64,000 nucleotides of DNA from Poseidonocella sedimentorum (GTDB lineage: Bacteria > Pseudomonadota > Alphaproteobacteria > Rhodobacterales > Rhodobacteraceae): positions 434,001 through 498,000 of the forward strand of contig NZ_FOYI01000002.1 of the NCBI RefSeq assembly GCF_900116005.1. Direction: 5' to 3'. Positions 46,434 to 55,864 of the stretch are shown here, one piece after another. How positions within the stretch are numbered: position 1 is the stretch's first letter; each line of letters opens with the position of its first letter. A program made the translations under genes and the position numbers. The notes beneath the pieces are model-generated. The model did not search any database and was not told where the DNA came from. It was given only the letters and a program-made list of their open reading frames with translations.

Positions 46434-49057
46434 GGCGCAGCCGCCTTCGCGAGATCCTGAACGGCCTTGAGGTTCCTGGACGGCTCAAGGCGCTCACGGC
46501 CACCCGGTCCGGTGGTGTGCTGCTGCTCGGGACCGTGCTGCTCCTTGTGATCGGGATCACCCTGCTGAGCACCCACGCCCGCAACCAGATCGACAACCTC
46601 ACCGCCGCCAACTCCGGCGCGCGACAGTGGTCCATGGCCCAGGCGGAGGTGGAGTTTCTCAACTACCAGACCGCGCTGCTCACCGGGATCAGTGACGAGA
46701 CGCCTGACCTGCGCGCCCTGCGCCGCGCCTTCGACGTCTTCTACAACCGCATCGCCATCATCGCGAGCGGCCGGACCTTCGAGCTGTTGCACGAAGATCC
46801 CCGCAGCGCCCGCGACATCGCGAACATCGAGCGCTTCATCGCGCGGACCATGCCTCTGATCGACGGGCCCGACGCGGCGCTGCGGGCCGCGCTCCCCGAG
46901 ATGCTGGTCGAGGCGCGCGCGATCCGGCCCAGCGTGCGCGAGCTGACGGTGCGCAGCATGACGCTTTATGCGCGCTCCTATGACAACGGCCGCGCCCGGA
47001 TGGCGGGCAACCTGTCGCAGATCGCGCTGCTGACCGGTGCGCTCGTGGCGCTGCTTATGGCGGGGCTTCTCGCGCTCACGGCGCTCTCCCGCGTCGCGCA
47101 AATCCAGGCGCGCGAAATCACCCAGGCGAGCGCGCGGATCACCGCGATCGTCAAGACCTCCCTCGATCCGATCATCGTGGTGGGCCCCGACGGCCGGATC
47201 CTTGAATTCAACGACAGCGCCGAGGAAACCTTCGGCTATTCGCGCGACGAGGCCACGGGCGCAAACCTGCTTTCGCTGCTGGTCCCGCCCCACCTGCGCG
47301 AGGAATACGCCGCCGGGATCAAACGCTTCCTCCGCGAGGGGGGCGAAGATCTGACCGACAATGGCCGCATCCGCATCGAGGGGATGCGCCGCGACGGCAG
47401 CCATTTCCCGGTCGAGGTCTCGCTCACCTCGTCGCAAACGGCAGACGGCCAGATCCTCATCACCTATGTGCGCGATATTTCGGCACGCGTTGCCGCCGAG
47501 CGAGAGCTGATGCAGGCCCGCGACCGCGCCGTCGCCGGGGAGCAGACCAAGGCGAACCTCCTCGCCGTCATGAGCCACGAGATGCGCACCCCGCTCAACG
47601 GGCTTCTGGGGACGCTCGATCTGTTGCAACGCACCGCGCTCGACCCGCTGCAGGAAGACTACGTCCGGATCATGACCCGCTCGGGCGGCAGCCTGCTGCA
47701 CCATGTCAACGACGTGCTCGATGTGCTCAAGATCGACAGTGAACGGCCCGAAATCGAAAGCGCGCTGTTCGACCCGGTCCCCCTGATCGCTGATGTGGTC
47801 GAGGAGCAGGAAGAGACCGCCCGCGCCCGCGGCAACACCATCCGGCAGGACCTCCCCGATGCGGGCACGCTCAGCGTCGTCGGCGACGAGATGCGCTTCC
47901 GCCAGGTGCTCCAGAACCTGCTGAGCAACGCCATCAAGTTCACCCGCAATGGCGAGATCGCGCTGGGCACGGATTTCGACCCGCACCGCGCGGAAATCAC
48001 CGTCACGGTGACCGACACCGGCGCAGGGATCGACAGCGAGAACATCTCGCGCATTTTCGACGATTTCGTGACGCTCGATCCTGCCTATAATCGGATCAAC
48101 GAAGGCACCGGGCTCGGGCTCGGCATCGCCCGGCGGCTGGTCGAGGCGATGAACGGCTCGCTCGGGGTCGAGAGCGAGCCGGGCGAAGGGTCGGTCTTCT
48201 GGTTCCGGCTGCCGGCGCTGGCGCAGGTCACGAACGAAGAGGTCGAGGGGAGCGAGGGCGCCGACACCCGGCTCGATGCGGCGCCGACCCCGCTCGATGT
48301 GCTGGTGGTGGAGGACAACGAGATCAACCGTTTTGTGGTGCGCGAGATGCTCAAGCGGCTGGGCCATCGGGTCACCGAGGCCAAGAACGGCCACGAGGGC
48401 ATCGCCTGGACCAAGGCGCGGCGGTTTGACCTCATCCTGATGGACATCAGCATGCCGGTGATCGACGGGGTGGAGGCGACGCGCCACATCCGTCAGGGCG
48501 GCGGGCCAAACGCGCACCAGCCGATCATCGCGCTCACTGCCCATGCGATGCCCGAAGATTTCGACCGGTTCCGCGAGGCGGGTGTGAGCGAGACCGTGAC
48601 CAAACCCATCGATCTCGGGGCGCTCTCCGCCCTTCTGGGGCGCATCCCGCAGGGCGGCGCGGGGGAGCGCGACTGGCCGCGGGAGGATCCGCGCGCGCTG
48701 CTCGATCTTGAGGTGCTCGAAGATCTGCGCCGCGCGCTGGGCGAGGCCAATTTCACCCGGATGCAGTCTCAGTTCCTGCGCGAAACCGAAGACGCGCTGG
48801 AGGCGGTGCAAGGCTCGGCGGAGGGGACCACGGCGCAGGATTACGCCAGCGAAGTCCACCGGATCGCCGGCTCCACGGCGATATTCGGCGCGCGCCGGTT
48901 GCGCGAGCTTCTTATCGAGCATCGCCAACTGGTCCTCGATGGCGGGCTGGACGCGGCTTGTGACCAATGGCTCGAAATCTGGGCGGTCTGGAAGGACACC
49001 CGCGCCGGGCTGACGCAGGAAGCGCCCGCCGTCCCTGTCCGCATCAGCGCCTCATGA
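46430..49057 (+). CDS. Hybrid sensor histidine kinase (PAS-HisKA-HATPase-REC-Hpt)
   Basis: 875 residues, TTG start overlapping the previous stop. Two membrane helices (about 29-47 and 198-220) flank a helical periplasmic domain of about 150 residues. Then a PAS domain (about 238-352), HisKA with His383 (MSHEMRTPLN), ATPase boxes N (NLLSNAIKF), G1 (DTGAGI) and G2 (GTGLGLGIA), a receiver with Asp672 and Lys725, and an Hpt domain with His810 (EVHRIAGSTAIFG). All catalytic residues are present. The periplasmic domain is the likely docking site for the SUOX-fold protein; the divergent LuxR-type regulator is the likely target. Confidence 0.93.
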   Translation: MRRSRLREILNGLEVPGRLKALTATRSGGVLLLGTVLLLVIGITLLSTHARNQIDNLTAANSGARQWSMAQAEVEFLNYQTALLTGISDETPDLRALRRAFDVFYNRIAIIASGRTFELLHEDPRSARDIANIERFIARTMPLIDGPDAALRAALPEMLVEARAIRPSVRELTVRSMTLYARSYDNGRARMAGNLSQIALLTGALVALLMAGLLALTALSRVAQIQAREITQASARITAIVKTSLDPIIVVGPDGRILEFNDSAEETFGYSRDEATGANLLSLLVPPHLREEYAAGIKRFLREGGEDLTDNGRIRIEGMRRDGSHFPVEVSLTSSQTADGQILITYVRDISARVAAERELMQARDRAVAGEQTKANLLAVMSHEMRTPLNGLLGTLDLLQRTALDPLQEDYVRIMTRSGGSLLHHVNDVLDVLKIDSERPEIESALFDPVPLIADVVEEQEETARARGNTIRQDLPDAGTLSVVGDEMRFRQVLQNLLSNAIKFTRNGEIALGTDFDPHRAEITVTVTDTGAGIDSENISRIFDDFVTLDPAYNRINEGTGLGLGIARRLVEAMNGSLGVESEPGEGSVFWFRLPALAQVTNEEVEGSEGADTRLDAAPTPLDVLVVEDNEINRFVVREMLKRLGHRVTEAKNGHEGIAWTKARRFDLILMDISMPVIDGVEATRHIRQGGGPNAHQPIIALTAHAMPEDFDRFREAGVSETVTKPIDLGALSALLGRIPQGGAGERDWPREDPRALLDLEVLEDLRRALGEANFTRMQSQFLRETEDALEAVQGSAEGTTAQDYASEVHRIAGSTAIFGARRLRELLIEHRQLVLDGGLDAACDQWLEIWAVWKDTRAGLTQEAPAVPVRISAS

Positions 49058-49173
49058 TGGACGCGGGTCACGCCGCGCCTATAGCCTGAACCTATGGCCC
49101 GACACGGCAATTCGATTTGCCCCCGGCACCCCACCCATGAGACACAGACCCGGGCGCGACAAGGAGGGTGACG

Positions 49174-49908
49174 ATGTCAGCCAATACAACGGCTCTCGTG
49201 ATTTCAGCGCATTCGGCGGATTTCGTCTGGCGCTGCGGCGGGGCGATTGCATTGCATCAGGAGCGGGGCATCGACGTGACGGTCGTCTGTCTCAGCTATG
49301 GCGAGCGGGGCGAGAGCGCCAAGCTCTGGAAGCAGGAGGGCATGTCGCTCGCTGCCGTCAAGGCGGCCCGCCGGGATGAGGCCGAGAACGCCGCCGCCGC
49401 GCTCGGGGTCTCCGACATCCAGTTCTTCGACGTGGGCGACTACCCGCTCGATCTGGGTCGCGAGACGCAGGATCGCATGGTCGATGTGATCCGCAAGGTA
49501 CAGCCTCAGTTTATGCTGACCCATTCCCAGTGGGACCCCTACAACACCGACCATATGAACACGATGCGCTTCGCCCTCGACTGCCGGATGATCGCCCAGG
49601 CCTGGGGCCATAACCCGGGCGAGAAGGTCCTCGGCGCGCCGCAGCTTTACCTCTTCGAGCCGCATCAGACCGAGCAGATGCAGTGGAAGCCCGACACTTT
49701 TCTCGACATCACCCCCGTCTGGGACAAGAAGCGCGCGGCCATCGAGTGCATGCAGGGCCAGGAACACCTCTGGGACTACTACACCAACGTGGCTCAAAAC
49801 CGCGGGAACCATTTCCGCCGCAATTCCGGCGGCCAGTCGGGCGGGCGCGATTGCCGCTATGCCGAAGGGTTCCAGTCCGTCTTTCCCCGCACCGTGGATC
49901 AGCTCTGA
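49174..49908 (+). CDS. galB: 4-oxalomesaconate hydratase, GalB type (PIG-L family)
   Basis: 244 residues, ATG at 49174 with AAGGAGG at 49161-49167. PIG-L fold metal ligands: His13 and Asp16 (AHSADF) and His127 (NTDHMNT). GalB of Pseudomonas putida is a PIG-L-type hydratase that replaces LigJ in gallate degradation. The call depends on context: ligK and galD follow immediately, and 49906-49910 overlaps stop and start. A deacetylase is the alternative if seen alone. Confidence 0.83.
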   Translation: MSANTTALVISAHSADFVWRCGGAIALHQERGIDVTVVCLSYGERGESAKLWKQEGMSLAAVKAARRDEAENAAAALGVSDIQFFDVGDYPLDLGRETQDRMVDVIRKVQPQFMLTHSQWDPYNTDHMNTMRFALDCRMIAQAWGHNPGEKVLGAPQLYLFEPHQTEQMQWKPDTFLDITPVWDKKRAAIECMQGQEHLWDYYTNVAQNRGNHFRRNSGGQSGGRDCRYAEGFQSVFPRTVDQL

Positions 49909-50582
49909 TGGGCGGCGTGGTCAGGACCAAACTCGCGCGCGCGGATGCCGATGTCATCGCCGGGCTCGCGGAATGCGGTGTCGCGACGGTGCATGAGGCG
50001 CAGGGGCGCAAGGGGCTCATGGCGGGCTACATGCGGCCGATCTACGGCGGGGTCTCCGTCGCGGGATCGGCGGTGACGATCAGCGCGCCGCCGGGTGACA
50101 ACTGGATGATCCACGTGGCCATCGAACAGGTCGCCGAGGGCGATATCCTCGTCATGGCGCCCACGAGCCCCTGCGACGACGGCTATTTCGGCGATCTGCT
50201 CGCCACCTCCGCCATGGCGCGCGGCGCGAAGGGCATGGTGATCGAAGCGGGCTGCCGCGACATCCGCGACCTGACCGAGATGGGCTTTCCCGTCTGGTCC
50301 AAGGCGATCTTCGCCCAAGGCACAGTCAAGGAGACGGTCGGCTCGGTCAACATCCCCATCGTCTGCGCCGGGGCTGCGGTCGAGGCGGGCGACGTGATCG
50401 TGGCCGATGATGACGGGGTCTGCGTGGTGAAACGGGCCGAGGCGGCGGATGTGCTGGAAAAGGCGCGGGCGCGGATGGCCAACGAGGAAGACAAGCGGAA
50501 GCGCTTGGCCTCGGGCGAGCTCGGGCTCGACATGTATGGTTTCCGCGAGCGGCTGGCCGAGAAGGGCCTCACGTATGAGTGA
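49908..50582 (+). CDS. ligK: 4-carboxy-4-hydroxy-2-oxoadipate aldolase/oxaloacetate decarboxylase
   Basis: 224 residues of the RraA-like class II aldolase family. Key residues: GDLLA at 95-99 and Arg117-Asp118 (EAGCRDIRD), equivalent to the catalytic pair of LigK/HMG aldolase. It cleaves CHA to pyruvate and oxaloacetate, the last step of protocatechuate 4,5-cleavage. It overlaps galB by 1 base and galD by 8 bases (50575-50582). Confidence 0.87.
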   Translation: MGGVVRTKLARADADVIAGLAECGVATVHEAQGRKGLMAGYMRPIYGGVSVAGSAVTISAPPGDNWMIHVAIEQVAEGDILVMAPTSPCDDGYFGDLLATSAMARGAKGMVIEAGCRDIRDLTEMGFPVWSKAIFAQGTVKETVGSVNIPIVCAGAAVEAGDVIVADDDGVCVVKRAEAADVLEKARARMANEEDKRKRLASGELGLDMYGFRERLAEKGLTYE

Positions 50583-51651
50583 CGGTATCCGCGCCATGTG
50601 GATGCGCGGCGGGACATCGAAGGGCGGCTACTTCCTCGCCTCCGATCTCCCCGCCGACCCTGTGGCGCGGGATCGCGCTCTGCTCGGGGTGATGGGCTCG
50701 CCCGATCCGCGTCAGATCGACGGGATGGGCGGCGCCGATCCGCTGACGTCAAAGGTCGCCGTCGTGCGGCCCTCGGCGCGGGCGGGCGTCGATGTCGACT
50801 ACCTCTTCCTGCAGGTCTTCGTGGATCGCCCCGTGGTCTCGGATGCCCAGAATTGCGGCAACATCCTCGCCGGGGTCGGCCCGTTTGCCATCGAGCGCGG
50901 GCTCGTTCCGGCGCGGGAGGGTGAGACCCCGGTCACGATCTTCATGGAGAACACCGGCCAGATTGCCACCGCCCGGGTCCAGACGCCGGGCGGCGCGGTC
51001 TCTTATGCGGGGGCCGCGCGGATCGACGGGGTGCCGGGCGCGAGCGCGCCGGTGCCGATCGAGTTTCGCGACACGGCGGGCGCCTCCTGCGGCGCGCTTT
51101 TGCCGAGCGGCAATGTGGTCGATGTGATCGACGGGGTGGAGGCGACGCTGATCGACAACGGCATGCCTTGCGTGATCCTGCGGGCGGCGGATCTCGGGAT
51201 CAGCGGCGCGGAAATCCCCGCCGAGCTGGAGGCCGATCAGGGCCTCAAGGCGCGGCTCGAAGCGATCCGGCTCAAGGCTGGCCCGATGATGAACCTCGGC
51301 GACGTGGCCCAGAAATCCGTGCCCAAGATGACCATGCTCAGCGCCCCCCGCGCGGGCGGCGCGATCTCGACCCGGACCTTCATCCCCCACCGCTGCCATA
51401 AGACCATCGGCGTGCTTGGCGCCGTCTCGGTCGCGACGGCTTGCCTGACCGAAGGCGCGGTCGGCCATGAACTCGCCGCGCTGCCCGGCGGCGCGACGCA
51501 GGCGCTCAGCATCGAGCACCCGACCGGCGAGATGACCGTCGTGGGGCATCTGGAGGATGGAGTCGTGGCGCGGGCCGAAGTGCTGCGCACGGCGCGCAAG
51601 CTCATGGACGGGCTGGTGTTTCCCGCCGCGTCCGACGACCACAACGATTGA
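50575..51651 (+). CDS. galD: 4-oxalomesaconate tautomerase
   Basis: 358 residues of the PrpF/diaminopimelate-epimerase-like fold. [11 protein letters not shown] at the N-terminus, NCGNILAGV and [19 protein letters not shown] are family features. In gallate degradation GalD interconverts keto and enol forms of oxalomesaconate before hydration by GalB. Adjacent galB and ligK support this over a PrpF-type aconitate isomerase role. Confidence 0.85.
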   Translation: MSDGIRAMWMRGGTSKGGYFLASDLPADPVARDRALLGVMGSPDPRQIDGMGGADPLTSKVAVVRPSARAGVDVDYLFLQVFVDRPVVSDAQNCGNILAGVGPFAIERGLVPAREGETPVTIFMENTGQIATARVQTPGGAVSYAGAARIDGVPGASAPVPIEFRDTAGASCGALLPSGNVVDVIDGVEATLIDNGMPCVILRAADLGISGAEIPAELEADQGLKARLEAIRLKAGPMMNLGDVAQKSVPKMTMLSAPRAGGAISTRTFIPHRCHKTIGVLGAVSVATACLTEGAVGHELAALPGGATQALSIEHPTGEMTVVGHLEDGVVARAEVLRTARKLMDGLVFPAASDDHND

Positions 51652-51671
51652 GGCAGGAGGAGGCTCTAATC

Positions 51672-52547
51672 ATGCGCATCGCGTTCATCGGACTGGGGGA
51701 GGCGGGCTCAGCGCTGACCCAAGGGTTCGGCCCAGACCGGGCGGGCGACATCGCCACCTATGACATCAAGCTCGACGATCCGGCCACAGCGCCGGAGATC
51801 GAGGACCGCTGCGCCCGGCTGGGCATCGCCGCCCGGCCGAGTCTCGCGGAGGCGCTCGCGGGCGCCGAGCTCATCTTCTCCACCGTGACCGCCGATCAGG
51901 CCGTCGCCGTGGCCGAGGCCGCCGCGCCGCACTTGGCCCCCGATGCGCTCTGGTGCGATCTCAATTCCTGCGCGCCCGCGTCGAAACAGGCCGCCGCCGG
52001 GATCGTCGAGGCCGCGGGCGGGCGCTATGTCGATGTGGCCGTCATGGCGCCGGTCCACCCCAAGCTCAACATGGTGCCGCTGCTGGTCTCTGGGCCCCAC
52101 GCGGGTGTGGCCGTGCCGCTATTGGAAAGCCTGCCCATGGCGCCGAAGCTCGTAGAGGGGCCGGTGGGCCGGGCCTCGTCGATCAAGATGATCCGCTCGG
52201 TCATGGTCAAGGGGATCGAGGCGCTGACGGCCGAATGCGCGCTCGCGGCCGTGGCCGCCGGGGTCGAGACGGAGGTCTTCGCCTCGCTCAACCGCAGCCA
52301 CCCGGGCAAGGAGTGGAGCGCGCAGGCGGCCTATAATTTCGAACGCTCGCTGGTCCATGGCGCGCGCCGCGCCGCCGAGATGGAGGAGGTGGCCAAGACG
52401 CTACGCGACCTCGGCCTGCCCGACCGGATGGCCAGCGCGACGGTGGACTGGCAGCGCCAGATCGCCGAAACCGGCCTGCCAGCGCCGGGCGCGGAGGCGA
52501 CGGTGCGCGAGATCGCGGAGGGCCTGCTTGCCGTCTTGCGGGGCTAA
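51672..52547 (+). CDS. DUF1932 NAD(P)-binding dehydrogenase-like protein
   Basis: 291 residues; ATG at 51672 has the strong AGGAGGAGG at 51655-51663. The N-terminal Rossmann domain has GLGEAGSAL (7-15); the C-terminal DUF1932 domain includes SSIKMIRSVMVKGIEAL, with the lysine positioned as in beta-hydroxyacid dehydrogenases of the 6PGDH class. It follows galD by 20 bases and is likely part of the galB-ligK-galD operon. Its step in the pathway is unknown: perhaps oxidation or reduction of a side intermediate. Confidence 0.75.
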   Translation: MRIAFIGLGEAGSALTQGFGPDRAGDIATYDIKLDDPATAPEIEDRCARLGIAARPSLAEALAGAELIFSTVTADQAVAVAEAAAPHLAPDALWCDLNSCAPASKQAAAGIVEAAGGRYVDVAVMAPVHPKLNMVPLLVSGPHAGVAVPLLESLPMAPKLVEGPVGRASSIKMIRSVMVKGIEALTAECALAAVAAGVETEVFASLNRSHPGKEWSAQAAYNFERSLVHGARRAAEMEEVAKTLRDLGLPDRMASATVDWQRQIAETGLPAPGAEATVREIAEGLLAVLRG

Positions 52548-52550
52548 GGC

Positions 52551-53552
52551 TCAGCTCACCCGCGCGACGACGAAATCGGCCAGATCGGAGAGCAGCTTGC
52601 GGACCGGGTGATCGGGCAGCGCCGCGAGCGCGGCCTTGGACCGCGCCGCATGGGCCAGCGCATCGTCGCGCGTGGCCTCCAGCGCACCGTGTTTGGCCAT
52701 GAGCGCCAGCGCCTGTTCCAGATCGCCCGCGCGCTGATCGCCCGCTTCGATGACCCGCGACCAGAAGGCGCGTTCCTCATCGTCCGCCGCCGCCACCGCC
52801 TTGATCACCGGCAGGGTCAGCTTCCGCTCGCGGAAATCATCGCCCACGTTCTTGCCGATCGTGCCGCTCTGGCCGCCGTAATCGAGCAGGTCATCGACGA
52901 TCTGGAAGGCAATTCCGAGCGCGTCGCCATAGTCGAAGAGCGCCTTGACCTGGTCCTCCGGCGCGCCGGCGATCACCCCGCCGACCTCGGTCGCCGCGGA
53001 GAAAAGCGCCGCCGTCTTGCCCTTGATCACCTGCAGGTAAACCCCCTCGTCCGTCGCGAGGTTGCGCGCGGCGGATAGCTGGAGGACCTCGCCCTCGGCG
53101 ATCGTGGCGGAGGCATTGGCGAGAATGTCGAGAACGCGCAGGCTCCCGGTCTCGACCATGAGCTGGAAGGAGCGGGCAAAGAGGTAATCGCCGACCAGAA
53201 CGCTCGACGAATTGTCCCACAAAAGGTTGGCCGTCGGCCGCCCGCGCCGCTGTTCGCTCTCATCCACCACGTCATCGTGCAGCAGCGTCGCGGTGTGGAT
53301 GAATTCGACCGTGGCGGCGAGATGGATGTGATACCCGCCCGCATACCCGCAGAGCCGCGCCGCCGCCAGCGTCAGCATCGGCCGCAGCCGCTTGCCGCCA
53401 GCCTCGACCAGATGCGCCGTGACCTCCGGGATGCGCGGCGCGTGCCGCGAGGCCATGCGCGTGCGGATCAGCGCGTTCACCGCGCCGAGATCCTCGGCCA
53501 AAAGGTCCGCCAGTGCTTCGTGCGGTTTGGTCACGATGTGATCGAGTCCCAT
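52551..53552 (-). CDS. ispB: Polyprenyl diphosphate synthase (ubiquinone side chain)
   Basis: 333 residues of the trans-isoprenyl synthase family. First aspartate motif DDVVD at 93-97, second motif DDLLD near residue 220, and GGKRLRPML before them. It elongates farnesyl-PP to the octa- or decaprenyl chain of ubiquinone; alphaproteobacteria commonly make Q-10, so chain length is open. ATG 53552 is preferred over longer frames that extend into the DUF2007 region. It converges on the DUF1932 gene with only 3 bases between. Confidence 0.92.
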   Translation of the reverse strand: MGLDHIVTKPHEALADLLAEDLGAVNALIRTRMASRHAPRIPEVTAHLVEAGGKRLRPMLTLAAARLCGYAGGYHIHLAATVEFIHTATLLHDDVVDESEQRRGRPTANLLWDNSSSVLVGDYLFARSFQLMVETGSLRVLDILANASATIAEGEVLQLSAARNLATDEGVYLQVIKGKTAALFSAATEVGGVIAGAPEDQVKALFDYGDALGIAFQIVDDLLDYGGQSGTIGKNVGDDFRERKLTLPVIKAVAAADDEERAFWSRVIEAGDQRAGDLEQALALMAKHGALEATRDDALAHAARSKAALAALPDHPVRKLLSDLADFVVARVS

Positions 53553-53609
53553 AGCTGCTTTGTCCCTGCCGCTCGACAAGACCGCGTCATTGCCGTTTAA
53601 GTCCCCGGT

Positions 53610-53825
53610 ATGAAAGAGCTGCTGCGCACAACCAACCCCGCTGAGATGGCCTTCGCCAAAGCGCTCCTTCAAGGCGAGGGTATAGACTGCTTTGAAATGG
53701 ACGTAAATATGAGCGTGCTGGAGGGCGGGATCGGGCTGTTTCCCCGCCGCTTGATGGTGCGCGATGCCGATCATTTCCTCGCGTCTCGCGCGCTTCAGGA
53801 CAACGGGATCGAGACGCGGGCATGA
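53610..53825 (+). CDS. DUF2007 family small protein
   Basis: 71 residues: MKELLRTTNPAEMAFAKALLQ, an acidic middle and FPRRLMVRDADHFLASRALQ, the pattern of DUF2007, predicted as a small signalling-domain-like protein. It is divergent from ispB and overlaps the downstream methyltransferase by 4 bases (53822-53825), indicating coupling. Function unknown. Confidence 0.8.
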   Translation: MKELLRTTNPAEMAFAKALLQGEGIDCFEMDVNMSVLEGGIGLFPRRLMVRDADHFLASRALQDNGIETRA

Positions 53826-54589
53826 CCGAAGCCGAGGGCGCGGCGACCACGCGGGATGCTTTCCTCGGCGGGCGGATCACTTTGCATCAGCCGCGTGTGG
53901 GTTATCGTGCGGGTATCGATCCCGTGCTGCTCGCCGCCGCCGTTCCGGCGAAGCCCGGTCAGTCGGTGCTCGATCTGGGGTGCGGCGTCGGCGCGGCGCT
54001 CTATTGCCTCGGGGCGCGGACGCCGGGGCTTGAGCTTCACGGGTTGGAGATCCAGCCGGACTATGCCGCGCTCGCCCGCCGGAACGGGGCCGAGAACGAC
54101 CTGCCCGCGGAGATTCACCTCGGCGACGTGGCCGCGCCGCCGCCCGGCCTCAAGGCCCGCCGCTTCGATCATGTCTTTGCCAATCCGCCCTATTTCGAGC
54201 AGGGCGCGGCCACCCCGGCGGAGGAGCCGGGGCGCCGGGCCGGGCGGCACGAAGCGACCGCGCTTGCGCTCTGGGTCACGCAGGCGGCCAAACGCTGCGC
54301 GCCGCGCGGGACGGTCACGCTGATTTTCCGCGCCGACCGGCTGGAGGTGTTGCTCGGCGCCATGGCGTCGAGGATCGGCAGCTTGCGTATTTTGCCCATC
54401 GCCCCGCGCGCCGGGCGCGATGCGCGGCTCATCCTCGTGCAGGGCCAAACGGGGGGCCGCGCCCCCACGCGATTGCACGCACCGCTCATCCTGCATCAGG
54501 GTGAGTCGCACCAGCGCGACGGCGAAAGCTACCGCCCGGAGGTTTCTGCGCTGCTGCGCGATTGCGCAGCGCTCCCTTGGCCGCGCTGA
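53822..54589 (+). CDS. tRNA1(Val) (adenine(37)-N6)-methyltransferase-like
   Basis: 255 residues of the Rossmann methyltransferase class. SAM motif I is VLDLGCGVGAAL near residue 49, and the catalytic NPPY of N6-adenine methyltransferases is present (ANPPYFEQG). TrmN6/YfiC is the best fit by length and motif order, although other adenine methyltransferases share NPPY. It is coupled to the DUF2007 gene. Confidence 0.8.
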   Translation: MTEAEGAATTRDAFLGGRITLHQPRVGYRAGIDPVLLAAAVPAKPGQSVLDLGCGVGAALYCLGARTPGLELHGLEIQPDYAALARRNGAENDLPAEIHLGDVAAPPPGLKARRFDHVFANPPYFEQGAATPAEEPGRRAGRHEATALALWVTQAAKRCAPRGTVTLIFRADRLEVLLGAMASRIGSLRILPIAPRAGRDARLILVQGQTGGRAPTRLHAPLILHQGESHQRDGESYRPEVSALLRDCAALPWPR

Positions 54590-54643
54590 TTTTCGGCAGA
54601 TTTCAGCGGCTTCGCCCCGTTGTGCAGGCGCAGCGTGACAGTT

Positions 54644-54672
54644 TTGTAAAAATATGCTGGACTGCATGTATC
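54644..54672 (+). promoter_or_regulatory. Promoter-like pair before the DUF465 gene
   Basis: TTGTAA (54644-54649) and TGTATC (54667-54672) with a 17-base spacer, 20 bases before the ATG at 54693, in an AT-rich stretch of an otherwise GC-rich region. Confidence 0.4.
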
Positions 54673-54692
54673 GCTAACAGTGGAGGTACGAT

Positions 54693-54857
54693 ATGAGCTT
54701 GAGTTCGCATGTGACTGAACTGAAGAAGAAACACGCATTCCTCTCTGAACAGGTTGAGATGGCCCAACGATCACCCGGCATGGATGATCTGAGGATTTCC
54801 GAACTCAAGAAACAGAAACTCCTTCTCAAGGAGGAGATCCAGAGACTGAGCGCCTGA
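54693..54857 (+). CDS. YdcH-like DUF465 protein
   Basis: 54 residues, entirely helical and charged. The first half has MSLSSHVTELKKKHAFLSEQ (20 residues) and the second has ELKKQKLLLKEEIQ, the pattern of the short helical-hairpin DUF465 family, seen across proteobacteria. TGGAGG at 54681-54686 is spaced 6 bases from the ATG. It lies alone with its own promoter-like sequence. Function unknown. Confidence 0.85.
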   Translation: MSLSSHVTELKKKHAFLSEQVEMAQRSPGMDDLRISELKKQKLLLKEEIQRLSA

Positions 54858-54915
54858 TCACTCGCAGGCTAGGCACATCTCTGATCCGATCCCAAGGCAG
54901 AGGCCGGTAGATCGG

Positions 54916-55779
54916 TCAATCCGCCTTGGCAAAACTGGCGCGCGCGGCGATACCCGCGCCCGCCGTTATGAGCAGCGCCGCCAGTCCGAGCGTCCAGCTC
55001 GGCGCGGCAATCCCCGACAGAACCAGCACGGCCGTCGAGAGCAACGGCGCGGCGTAGGACGCAACGCCGAGGAGCTGGATGTCGCCGCGTTTCACGCCGA
55101 AATCCCACAGGAAAAACGCCAGCCCCACCGGGCCGAGGCCGAGGCCCGCCACCGCCGCCCAGCCAAGCGCGCCGTCTGGCCAGACCGTCTCTTCAAAGAG
55201 CGGATGCAGCAGGGCCGAGAGCAGCGCGCTCCCGAGGCAAAATATCGCAACTGCGTCGGTCGGCACCGCCCCAAGGCGCCGCGAGCCGACCGAATAACCC
55301 GCCCAGGTGAGCGCGCAGGCAAAGGCGATGAGGTAGCCGGGCAGGGCGGCGGCATCAAACGCCGCGCCGCCACCGACGATCAGAGCTGCGCCGGAGAATC
55401 CGGCGAGCGCGCCAACCAAGTGGCCCGGGCGCAGCCGTTCGCCGGGGAGTAGCCCCGAGAACAGCACGATCAGGAGCGGCCAGAGATAGGCGATGAGCCC
55501 GGCTTCGGCCGGCGGGGCGAGGCGCAGGGCGGTGAAGTAGAGCGCGTGATACCCGAAAAGCCCGGCGATCCCAAAGACATAGACGCGCCAGCCGACCGCG
55601 CGCAGCGCCCCGAGTCCACCTGACCGCGCCGACCAGAGGAGCCCGAGCGTCCCGCCGATGGCAAAGCACATCGCGTTGAGTTGGAGCGGGGGGACGGGGG
55701 CAGAGCCCACTGTGAAAAGTGCCAGAAGCGCCCAGAGCAGAACCGCCCCGAAGCCGATGAGCGTCGCCCGTCCTGTCAT
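54916..55779 (-). CDS. EamA/DMT family exporter
   Basis: 287 residues with about ten membrane helices in two EamA repeats (about 5-135 and 145-280). A typical glycine-rich helix motif ends the first repeat (ALAGFSGAALIVGG). The best general match is an aromatic amino acid or metabolite exporter of the YddG type; the substrate cannot be deduced. It is downstream of phaB on the same strand but separated by a hairpin, so it probably has its own promoter. Confidence 0.8.
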   Translation of the reverse strand: MTGRATLIGFGAVLLWALLALFTVGSAPVPPLQLNAMCFAIGGTLGLLWSARSGGLGALRAVGWRVYVFGIAGLFGYHALYFTALRLAPPAEAGLIAYLWPLLIVLFSGLLPGERLRPGHLVGALAGFSGAALIVGGGAAFDAAALPGYLIAFACALTWAGYSVGSRRLGAVPTDAVAIFCLGSALLSALLHPLFEETVWPDGALGWAAVAGLGLGPVGLAFFLWDFGVKRGDIQLLGVASYAAPLLSTAVLVLSGIAAPSWTLGLAALLITAGAGIAARASFAKAD

Positions 55780-55826
55780 GCCTTGTCCGCCTCTCGCCAG
55801 TGTCCAAGCGAAGCCCTAGCGGCGGG

Positions 55827-55852
55827 CGGGGGCCGGCGCAAGCCGCCCCCCG
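55827..55852 (-). terminator. Hairpin downstream of phaB
   Basis: CGGGGGCCGGC (55827-55837) and GCCGCCCCCCG (55842-55852) pair with one mismatch around GCAA, 12 bases past the phaB stop. There is no T-run. Confidence 0.4.
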
Positions 55853-55864
55853 GTCAAGCGTGTG

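Noticed and set aside
46382-48967. Long minus-strand open frame opposite the hybrid kinase
   Set aside because: Complete overlap with a gene that has all kinase motifs; the translation has no recognisable family.
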